DNA of 64,000 bases from contig NZ_MZMV01000016.1 in the NCBI RefSeq assembly GCF_002210435.1, positions 55,845 through 119,844 of the forward strand. The letters run 5' to 3'. Positions within the stretch are counted from its first letter, which is position 1. Each line of letters starts with the position of its first letter. This document shows positions 28,999 through 36,325 of the stretch, one piece after another. The position numbers were made by a program, and so were the translations under genes. Source of the DNA: Micromonospora wenchangensis. GTDB lineage: Bacteria > Actinomycetota > Actinomycetes > Mycobacteriales > Micromonosporaceae. Below the pieces are notes generated by a model. That model ran no database searches, was not told where the DNA came from, and was given only the letters and a program-made list of their open reading frames with translations.

Positions 28999-29661
28999 GT
29001 GTCTGCGACTCGGTTGATGATCCTGGGGCTGGTCCGGTGGATGCAGCCCGTGCACGGCTACGACGTACGCCGCGAGTTGTTGAGCTGGGGTGCCGACAGG
29101 TGGGCGAACGTGCAGCCCGGCTCGATCTATCACGCGTTGCGCAAGCTGGCCGAGGAGGGACTGTTGCGGGCGGTCGCCACCGAGCAGGTCGGTGCCCGCC
29201 CGGCGCGCACCACGTACGAGGTCACGCCCAAGGGGGACGAGGAGTTCGAGACCCTGCTGCGGGCGCAGTGGTGGCAGCTGCACGAGGCGTCGGACCCGTT
29301 CGCGTCGGCCTTCTCGTTCCTGCCGGCGATGCCCCGCGAGGAGGCGGCGGCGGCGCTGCGCAACCGGGCGAACCTGCTGCGTGCCGGTGTCGAGTCGATG
29401 CGTGCCTCGTTGGACTCCGACTGGGTGCGCAACAGCAGACCGGTGCACGTGACCTGGATGTTCGAGCTGTGGTTGGCCCGGGCCGAGGCGGAGATGGCGT
29501 GGTGCGGGCGGATCGCCGAGCGGATCGACTCGGGGGTGTCGTACCTGCCTGCTGGGCTGACGGGGACGGAGGTCTGGCCCGGCTGGACCGACGGCGCTCC
29601 ACCGCGCGGCGCGACCGACGGCGCTCCTCCGCTCGGCGAGAAAAGTAATAATCAACGTTGA
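28999..29661 (+). CDS. PadR-family transcriptional regulator
   Basis: A 220-residue PadR regulator. The winged helix is at the N-terminus (TRLMILGLVRWMQPVHGYDV then PGSIYHALRKLAEEGLL and the wing TTYEVTPKGDEEF). A long C-terminal helical domain follows (about 85-195). The C-terminus carries a duplicated TDGAPP sequence. The gene sits directly upstream of an ABC-2 drug-type exporter and similar sequences flank it on both sides, so it probably represses itself and the exporter. GTG 28999 is chosen over the adjacent GTG at 28996 by the -10 spacing. Confidence 0.88.
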   Translation: MSATRLMILGLVRWMQPVHGYDVRRELLSWGADRWANVQPGSIYHALRKLAEEGLLRAVATEQVGARPARTTYEVTPKGDEEFETLLRAQWWQLHEASDPFASAFSFLPAMPREEAAAALRNRANLLRAGVESMRASLDSDWVRNSRPVHVTWMFELWLARAEAEMAWCGRIAERIDSGVSYLPAGLTGTEVWPGWTDGAPPRGATDGAPPLGEKSNNQR

Positions 29662-29662
29662 C
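29645..29662. promoter_or_regulatory. Putative PadR operator 2
   Basis: GTAATAATCAACGTTGAC contains the palindrome CAACGTTG and overlaps the -35 box TTGACC of the exporter promoter and the PadR stop codon. It is related to operator 1 in inverted orientation. Confidence 0.55.
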
Positions 29663-29687
29663 CATAAGAGTTATATCGCGTTAGCCT
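29658..29687 (+). promoter_or_regulatory. Promoter of the PadR-linked ABC exporter
   Basis: -35 TTGACC (29658-29663) and -10 TAGCCT (29682-29687) are 18 nt apart, giving a start near 29694 and an 80-nt untranslated leader before the ATG at 29778. Confidence 0.55.
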
Positions 29688-29777
29688 GCTTTCGGCCCGT
29701 TGGCGGGAGCGCGCCGCATGGCGTCACGGGGGCAGACGACGGCCGGCACCACCCGGCCCGGACGACCAGGAGCAGAG

Positions 29778-30737
<960 letters not shown>

Positions 30738-30754
30738 GACACCGGAGACCACGG

Positions 30755-31510
30755 ATGAAATTCGCCCGCGACACCTGGCTGATCTTCCAACGCCAACTCC
30801 AACTGCTGCTGCGCAACCCGGTCTGGGTCTTCGTCGGCGTCTTCCAGCCGGTGATGTACCTGCTGCTCTTCGCCCCGCTGCTCAAGCCGGCGTTGAACGC
30901 GCCCACCCAGGCCGCCGCCTACAAGATCTTCGTACCCGGCCTGCTGGTGCTGCTGGCCATCTTCGGCGGGCTGTTCCAGGGCTTCGGCCTGATCGCCGAG
31001 CTGCGTGCCGGGGTCATCGAGCGGTCCCGGGTCACCCCGATCAGCCGGCTCGCCCTGCTGCTCGGCCGCAGCCTGCGCGACGTCGTCTCGCTGATCGTGC
31101 AGGCGGTCATCATCACCCTGCTGGCGCTCCTGTTCGACCTGCGGGTGTTCATCGGGGACCTGCTGCTGGCGTACCTGATGCTGGCCCTGATCGCGCTGAT
31201 GACCTCGGCCGTCTCGTACGGCGTCGCACTCAAGGTCAAGAGCGAGGACGCGCTCGCCCCGCTGATGAACACGGTGGCCCAGCCGGTGCTGCTGCTCTCC
31301 GGCATCCTGCTGCCGCTCACCTTCGCCCCCGGCTGGCTCCAGGGGGTCGCCGAGTGGAACCCGTTCTCCTGGGCGGTCGACGGCACCCGGGCGCTGTTCG
31401 CCGGTGACCTCGCCAACGAGAAGGTGTGGCAGGGGCTGGCCATCATCGCGGTGCTCGCCGCCGCCGGGGTCTTCTGGGCGGCCCGCCAGTTCGCCCGCAG
31501 CGTCCGCTGA
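30755..31510 (+). CDS. ABC-2 family permease subunit
   Basis: A 251-residue membrane protein with six predicted helices and the ABC-2 layout (N-terminal WLIFQRQLQLLLRNPVWVFVG, middle LRAGVIERSRVTPISRLALLLGR, late NPFSWAVDGTRALFAGD). Together with the ATPase encoded just before it forms an exporter. The ATG has CCGGAGACCACGG upstream. A palindrome of the AGCGGTATCC family lies just after its stop and may end the transcript. Confidence 0.9.
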   Translation: MKFARDTWLIFQRQLQLLLRNPVWVFVGVFQPVMYLLLFAPLLKPALNAPTQAAAYKIFVPGLLVLLAIFGGLFQGFGLIAELRAGVIERSRVTPISRLALLLGRSLRDVVSLIVQAVIITLLALLFDLRVFIGDLLLAYLMLALIALMTSAVSYGVALKVKSEDALAPLMNTVAQPVLLLSGILLPLTFAPGWLQGVAEWNPFSWAVDGTRALFAGDLANEKVWQGLAIIAVLAAAGVFWAARQFARSVR

Positions 31511-31544
31511 GGGGCGGTCGCCAGGGCGACCGGATCGGCTCAAT

Positions 31545-31594
31545 GTCGCCGATGTAGCGGTGTCAACGCTCGCCGACACCGCTACATCGGCGCA
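31545..31594. repeat. Palindromic repeat, third copy of the AGCGGTATCC family
   Basis: A perfect 18-bp inverted repeat (31547-31564 with 31575-31592, CGCCGATGTAGCGGTGTC) with a 10-nt loop. It sits between two convergent genes, the permease and the O-methyltransferase. The arm differs from the 2349 copy by compensated changes in both arms. Confidence 0.8.
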
Positions 31595-31623
31595 CCTGAT
31601 GTGACCTCGGCGTTGGTGCCCGG

Positions 31624-32277
31624 TTAGCGCACCCGGGCGAGGGTGACGCCGTCGGCGAGGGGCAGCAGCACCGCGTCGACGCGTACGTCGGCAAGCACCT
31701 CGTCGTTGAAGGCGGCGATCGCCCGGTCGGCCTCGTCGCGCGGGGCGAGCACCCGGCCGGCGCGCAACGTGTTGTCGACCGCGATCACCCCACCGGCGCG
31801 CATCCGGGGCACCAGCTCCGCCCAGTACAGCGGATAGCCGACCTTGTCGGCGTCGATGAAGGCGAAGTCCAGGTGGCGCTCGTGCGGCAGCTCCCGCAGC
31901 GTCTCGGCAGCCGGGCCGATGCGCAGCTCGATCCGGTCGGCCACCCCCGCCCGCTGCCAGTACGACCGCGCGATGCCGGTGAACTCCTCCGAGATGTCGA
32001 AGCAGGTCAACCGGCCGTCCTCGGGCATCCCCCGGGCGATCGCCAGCGACGACAGCCCGGTGAACGTGCCCACCTCGACGGCCTGCCGGGCACCCAGCAA
32101 CCGGGTCAGGAAGGTGAGGAACGCCGCCTGCTCCGGCGCCACCTGCATCTCGGCGTGCGCCGGCAGCACCGCCCGGGTCTCCTCCGCCAGGTCACGGATG
32201 ATCTCGTCCGGTGGAGAACCATGGGCGACGAGATAGGCCTGTAGTTCCGGCGTCAGCGGCAACGGCTTCGTGGTCAT
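31624..32277 (-). CDS. Class I O-methyltransferase (CCoAOMT-like)
   Basis: A 217-residue SAM-dependent O-methyltransferase of the caffeoyl-CoA/catechol type. SAM-binding motif I is AVEVGTFTGLSSLAIARG, the metal and substrate region is DFAFIDADKVGYPLYWAE, and VIAVDNTLRAG follows, all standard for the family. ATG 32277 lies 6 nt after a TAACGT box (leaderless). It is followed 10 nt before the maf gene on the same strand, so maf lies upstream of it in the transcript. Substrate unknown. Confidence 0.88.
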   Translation of the reverse strand: MTTKPLPLTPELQAYLVAHGSPPDEIIRDLAEETRAVLPAHAEMQVAPEQAAFLTFLTRLLGARQAVEVGTFTGLSSLAIARGMPEDGRLTCFDISEEFTGIARSYWQRAGVADRIELRIGPAAETLRELPHERHLDFAFIDADKVGYPLYWAELVPRMRAGGVIAVDNTLRAGRVLAPRDEADRAIAAFNDEVLADVRVDAVLLPLADGVTLARVR

Positions 32278-32283
32278 GACCGG

Positions 32284-32289
32284 ACGTTA
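32284..32289 (-). promoter_or_regulatory. -10 box of the O-methyltransferase gene
   Basis: Minus-strand TAACGT ends 6 nt before the ATG at 32277. It overlaps the end of maf (stop at 32287). Confidence 0.4.
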
Positions 32290-32943
32290 GCCGAGCGGCT
32301 CGACCTCCTGGGCTCCCGGCGCGACCTTCGTCCACAGGTCCGTGATGCTCAGCCCCAGATCGTGCAGGAGCCGACGGAGCAGCGGCAACGACAACCCGAC
32401 CACCGTGCCCGCGTCACCCTCGATCCCGGTGAGGAACGCCCCACCCAGCCCGTCGATGGTGAACGCGCCGGCCACCGCCAACGGTTCGCCCGTGGCCACG
32501 TACGCCGCGATCTCCGCATCGGTGACGTCGGCGAAGTGCACGACCGTCGAGGCCACCGCCCCGACCCGCGACTCGTGCCCCACGTCGACCAGGTAGTGGC
32601 CGGTGTGCAGCACCCCGCTGCATCCCCGCATCCGTTCCCAACGGCGCGTCGCGTCGGCCGCGTCCGCCGGCTTGCCGAGAATCTCACCGTCGAACGCGAG
32701 CACCGAGTCACAGCCCAACACGAGCGTCCGCACGTCCGCAGTGGAACGCAGCCGGTCGGCGACGGCCTGCGCCTTGAGCCGGGCCAACTCCAGGCACAGA
32801 TCCTCGGCCCGTTCCGCGACCACCAGGGATTCGTCGACGCCGCTGACCAGCACGTCGGGTTCGATCCCGGCAGCCTGGAGCAACTTGCGGCGGGCGGGGC
32901 TCTGCGAGGCGAGCACGAGACGGAGCGGCAGGGAGTTCGACAC
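32287..32943 (-). CDS. maf: Maf family nucleoside triphosphate pyrophosphatase
   Basis: A 218-residue Maf/YhdE-type pyrophosphatase that hydrolyses non-canonical or modified nucleotides. It has the defining N-terminal RLVLASQSPARRKLLQAAG, the VDES motif, LGCDSVLAFDG and GKPADAADA. The GTG at 32943 is chosen by homology and by a TAGCGT box 7 nt upstream. In mycobacteria maf lies beside accE5 and accD5; here the T7SS-like genes separate it from accE. It follows the mycosin gene by 10 nt and may also be read from that operon. Confidence 0.9.
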   Translation of the reverse strand: MSNSLPLRLVLASQSPARRKLLQAAGIEPDVLVSGVDESLVVAERAEDLCLELARLKAQAVADRLRSTADVRTLVLGCDSVLAFDGEILGKPADAADATRRWERMRGCSGVLHTGHYLVDVGHESRVGAVASTVVHFADVTDAEIAAYVATGEPLAVAGAFTIDGLGGAFLTGIEGDAGTVVGLSLPLLRRLLHDLGLSITDLWTKVAPGAQEVEPLG

Positions 32944-32950
32944 GGGGCCG

Positions 32951-32956
32951 ACGCTA
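32951..32956 (-). promoter_or_regulatory. -10 box of maf
   Basis: Minus-strand TAGCGT ends 7 nt before the GTG at 32943 and lies over the stop codon of the mycosin gene. Confidence 0.4.
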
Positions 32957-34081
32957 CCGGCTGATTCTCGGCGGCGGGTCGTCGGCACGTCGATGCCGAC
33001 GCCACACCAGGAACCCGCCTCCGGCCGCCACGATTACCCCCAACGTGACCCACCCCCGCACGGCGGCACCGCCGTCGCCGTCAGCGCCGGCAGGCTGCGC
33101 GGCACTCGTCGCGCCGCCCGGCGGGGTCGCCGTCGCACCCTCGAAACCAAGCGGGGGTACGTCGGCGGTGAGCGCGGCCACCAGGTCGATGACGCCGTAG
33201 CCGTACTCGTCGTCCCGGCCGGGCGGACCCTTGTCGACAGCGGTCGCGGTGAGCCGGTGGATGACCTCGGCGGCGGGGAGGTAGGGGTACTTCGACCGGA
33301 CCAACGCTGCCGCCCCGGCCACGATGGCAGTGGCATCGGACGTCCCGGTGCCCTTCCGGTACCTGCCGTTGATGCTGGTGCTGTAGATATCCACGGCCGG
33401 AGCGACAACATCAATCTCCGGCCCGCTAACAGAAATCGGTGCATGTTTACCATCGCGCCCAATTCCCCCGACTGCTAACACGCCATCCACTGCTGCGGGG
33501 TATGTGACAGTGCTGTCATCGGGAGTGTTGCCAGCAGCTGCAACGATGACCACGTCTGCTTGAAGTGCGGTTTTGACTGCCGCTCGAAGGCGGTCGTTCG
33601 CGGGTCCGCCGCTGGATATGCAGATTACTTTTGCGCCCTGTCTGGCTGCAAATTCTATGCCGGCAGCCATTGTATTTGCGGTGGACTCACCTTCTGGTGA
33701 TACGTAGATAGGTAGTATTTTCGCCTTCGGGGCGACACCCAAGGCGCCTTTGCGTCCCTTGCCATGAGCTGCAATTAGGCCAGCCATGCCAGTTCCGTGA
33801 CCATCGCGGTCTCGGTGCCCAACGCCTTCCCCTGTGACTAGGTCCACTCCCGGAAGAAGATTGTCAGATAGGTCTGGGTGCGGTGATACGCCAGTGTCTG
33901 GGAGTGCGACTACGATGCCCTCCCCTTGGCTAATTGACTGCGCTTCTGTTGTCTTGAGGTAGCGAAGGTGCCACTGGTCTGCCCGGATTCGATCCGAGCT
34001 ATCCGATGGGAAGTAAGTATGGGGGAGTGAGGCTCCGAACGTTGCGACTGCCGCTAACGTGATAATCGATATCCGGCTCAC
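32954..34081 (-). CDS. Mycosin-type S8 serine protease
   Basis: A 375-residue subtilisin-family protease of the mycosin type, the membrane-anchored protease linked to type VII secretion. It has an N-terminal signal segment, a catalytic triad at D62 (ALPDTGV), H95 (GHGTGMAG) and S248 (GTSDATAI) with oxyanion N185, and a C-terminal membrane helix (VTLGVIVAAGGGFLVW) before a basic tail. Its GTG overlaps the stop of the upstream proline-rich gene (GTGA). The first 240 codons have low GC, while the last 130 are normal, so the gene looks mosaic. Association with the two upstream genes suggests it processes or gates their export. Confidence 0.88.
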   Translation of the reverse strand: MSRISIITLAAVATFGASLPHTYFPSDSSDRIRADQWHLRYLKTTEAQSISQGEGIVVALPDTGVSPHPDLSDNLLPGVDLVTGEGVGHRDRDGHGTGMAGLIAAHGKGRKGALGVAPKAKILPIYVSPEGESTANTMAAGIEFAARQGAKVICISSGGPANDRLRAAVKTALQADVVIVAAAGNTPDDSTVTYPAAVDGVLAVGGIGRDGKHAPISVSGPEIDVVAPAVDIYSTSINGRYRKGTGTSDATAIVAGAAALVRSKYPYLPAAEVIHRLTATAVDKGPPGRDDEYGYGVIDLVAALTADVPPLGFEGATATPPGGATSAAQPAGADGDGGAAVRGWVTLGVIVAAGGGFLVWRRHRRADDPPPRISR

Positions 34082-35430
34082 CGGTTGAACCCGATTGCTG
34101 GGCCGGGGTCTATCGGGGGGCCATCTTCGGGCGGTCGAACGATCGGCGTTATGCCCTCTTCAATCTCCCATGGCTGATCAGGGTCCCAGTGCTTCTTAGG
34201 CGTGTCGGAACCGCCGAACCGACCGCTCCTCGTCGGTGCCGCGTTCATGGCCCCGCTGGGGCTGCCTCCAATGGGAGGAATGTGTAGGCCCCCTGGTTGC
34301 CGCCCGCCCGGTCGTGATCCGGCTCCTCCAGTTGGAGCGGTTCCGGCGGCCCCGCCACCGATTACGCCTCCAACTGGATTAATCTTCCGCGTTGGTGGGT
34401 CGGCAGGCTCGTGAGGAGCGCCCATGCCAGGGATGCTGCCGATCAGCCCATTCAGAGGCGTGACGCGCGGAGGGACCCGCTGGTGGGCTCCCGATTGGTT
34501 TTCTGTTAGTGATCGGAGAGGGCTTGCGGGTGGCCACTTTTTGGGACCGGTGTAACTTGGGTGGGTTGGTGGAAGCGTGACCGAAGAAATTGGCTGCTGT
34601 GCGCCGTTCGGAGGTGTCCCTACCGAAGGAGTGTAGCCTGTCCCAGTGGGAATTTGTTGGGTGGATGTAGCGCCCGCATTGCCCAGCACTGGTCCATTCT
34701 GAGGAGCTGGTGGAGTCAGCAGAGTCTGTTTTGTGGATGATGGCTGACGGGTGTCCCCAGCAGTGTTCAATGAAACCGGAATTACGGGAGGAATTACCAC
34801 ATTTCCCGTGTTGTTGTAAACATCTGAATTTGAGGCATCTTTTACTGGGAGTTGGCGAGGTGGAGGAGGGGGTTTTTGGAGCATGGCTTGGGCTTGTTGG
34901 AGTTCGCCGCTGAGCCCGAACATCAGCCCCCGTGCCTGCACGTTGAGCCGTTCCAGGTCCGCGTCGGTCACCGGCGGGTCCACCACCCGGCTGCCGGCCG
35001 CCGCTTTAGGGTCAGCCAACGTCGCCTCGTACCCGCGCTTGCGGGCGAGCTTCTCGGCGTAGTCGTCGCGTATCCGCTTGAGTTCCGGTCTGGTGCTGTC
35101 GATGGCGCGGGCGACGGCGGCGAGGGCGTCGTGGTTGGCTGCCGCCGTGTCGTGGGTGCGCTGCACCTTGCTGATGAGTTCGTCGAGTTCTCCGAGGTAC
35201 GTCCTGGCGGCGGCGTTCGTGGCCGGCGGCCACGCCTCGGCGAGGCCGGCGCGGTACTGGCGGAGTTGCCGCAGGTGGTTCTGGGCGAGTTCACAGACCT
35301 TGCGCCATCCGGCGACGTGCTTCCAGTGCCCCGGCGTCTCCTGGTCCTGGAGGCACGCCCACATGCTGAGCACGTCCATCAGTTGCCAGTCGGTGAGGCC
35401 GGACGTCCGGCCGCTGCCCCGTTCGATCAC
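34078..35430 (-). CDS. WXG/PPE-like protein with long proline-rich tail
   Basis: A 450-residue protein I cannot place in a named family. Residues 1-190 are helical, with a LAEAWPPATNAAARTYL segment where Trp-Pro-Pro sits where WXG proteins have Trp-x-Gly. From about 195 the chain is rich in Pro, Gly, Thr, Asn and Gln, suggesting an extended secreted domain. The gene overlaps both neighbours by GTGA, so the three are translated together, and its context suggests a type VII-type substrate. The 3-prime two thirds has very low GC against a normal 5-prime third. The GTG at 35430 is set by the overlap; the upstream frame is noise. Confidence 0.68.
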   Translation of the reverse strand: MIERGSGRTSGLTDWQLMDVLSMWACLQDQETPGHWKHVAGWRKVCELAQNHLRQLRQYRAGLAEAWPPATNAAARTYLGELDELISKVQRTHDTAAANHDALAAVARAIDSTRPELKRIRDDYAEKLARKRGYEATLADPKAAAGSRVVDPPVTDADLERLNVQARGLMFGLSGELQQAQAMLQKPPPPPRQLPVKDASNSDVYNNTGNVVIPPVIPVSLNTAGDTRQPSSTKQTLLTPPAPQNGPVLGNAGATSTQQIPTGTGYTPSVGTPPNGAQQPISSVTLPPTHPSYTGPKKWPPASPLRSLTENQSGAHQRVPPRVTPLNGLIGSIPGMGAPHEPADPPTRKINPVGGVIGGGAAGTAPTGGAGSRPGGRQPGGLHIPPIGGSPSGAMNAAPTRSGRFGGSDTPKKHWDPDQPWEIEEGITPIVRPPEDGPPIDPGPAIGFNR

Positions 35431-35897
35431 GGCAGCACCACCGGGCCCGGGTTCTCCGGGCTGTTGGGTTCGGGGGCCGTCCACGAGGAACGGTCGGTGA
35501 CCAGGGTGGACGCGGCGATCTGCGGGTTGTGCAGGGCGCGTTCGACGTCGGCCACCCGGGCGTCGGCGAACGCGTCGGCCCCCTGGTAGTCGGTGGCGAT
35601 CCGGTGCGCGGCGGCGGCCAGCCGGCCGGTGTTGCCGGCGAGCCCGTGCACCAGGTCGGAGGTGGCCTGCTGGGTCTCCCAGTGTGCCTGGAGGAAGTGC
35701 ACCAGCTCGATGAAGGCGTCGCACGGGTTGGGCACGGCGGCGGTCATGTCGTCGGCGATGTAGCGCAGGTGCGGCGTGTAGTTCCGGTCGACCTCGTGCT
35801 GGAGCCGGTCGGCGAACTCCCGCATCTGCCGGATGTCGGCCTCGATGCCGCCGAAGTCACCCACCCCGGAAGCTGGGCGGCCCTCCTCTGGGATCAC
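35427..35897 (-). CDS. Small helical protein with YxxxD motif (ESX-like)
   Basis: A 156-residue mostly helical protein, first in the three-gene module with the proline-rich protein and the mycosin. A candidate type VII secretion signal YQGAD (Y104 to D108) follows a helix pair (about 20-100), as in EspB or PE-type substrates. There is no strict WXG motif, though W73 lies near the predicted turn. Family recognition is weak; the role is inferred from the motif and from the adjacent mycosin. The GTG start has GGGAGGA just upstream. GC is normal here. Confidence 0.65.
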   Translation of the reverse strand: MIPEEGRPASGVGDFGGIEADIRQMREFADRLQHEVDRNYTPHLRYIADDMTAAVPNPCDAFIELVHFLQAHWETQQATSDLVHGLAGNTGRLAAAAHRIATDYQGADAFADARVADVERALHNPQIAASTLVTDRSSWTAPEPNSPENPGPVVLP

Positions 35898-36021
35898 TGG
35901 TCCTCCCGACCGTCACGACGCCATCTCCCAGAGTGAGATTAGTGGCAAGGCGTCGGTCTCGGCAGCCCCGAGCGGCCCGGGGTCGGCTGCGCGTACCCGG
36001 GTCGCGCAGCGGGGGAGAGGG

Positions 36022-36234
36022 TCAGCGGGGCAGGCCGGAGGCGCGCCAGGCACCGTGACCGGGCGCGGGGGCCGCGCCGGCCGGGCGGGCGCTGCGCGCC
36101 CACGTGGACCTGGCCACCGGCGGGGGCGGACCGGCCGGCCGGGAACGGAGCGCGATCGCACCCACCAGCGCGGCGAGTTCCTCGGCGGTCGGGATCCCCC
36201 GGACGACTCGGAACAGCGGCTCTTCGGCAGACAT
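36022..36234 (-). CDS. accE: Acyl-CoA carboxylase epsilon subunit
   Basis: A 70-residue protein with the epsilon-subunit signature: an N-terminal PLFRVVRGIPTAEELAALVGAI segment, a basic-proline linker, and the WARSARPAGAAPAPG...W end found in AccE. Epsilon subunits link alpha and beta subunits of actinobacterial acyl-CoA carboxylases. It is usually next to accD; here it lies 7.6 kb from it. ATG 36234 is preceded by TACCCT with a 6-nt gap (leaderless). It is divergent from the second kinase gene. Confidence 0.85.
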   Translation of the reverse strand: MSAEEPLFRVVRGIPTAEELAALVGAIALRSRPAGPPPPVARSTWARSARPAGAAPAPGHGAWRASGLPR

Positions 36235-36240
36235 GCCGCC

Positions 36241-36246
36241 AGGGTA
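36241..36246 (-). promoter_or_regulatory. -10 box of accE
   Basis: Minus-strand TACCCT ends 6 nt before the ATG at 36234. Confidence 0.45.
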
Positions 36247-36312
36247 CGCGTCGACAAGTTGACCCACGTCGCACAGTGGCGTGCCGGCGGTGTACGCGTT
36301 GGTGGGGCCGGG

Positions 36313-36318
36313 TACCGT
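36313..36318 (+). promoter_or_regulatory. -10 box of the second kinase gene
   Basis: TACCGT ends 7 nt before the ATG at 36326, a leaderless arrangement. Confidence 0.45.
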
Positions 36319-36325
36319 CTCACCG

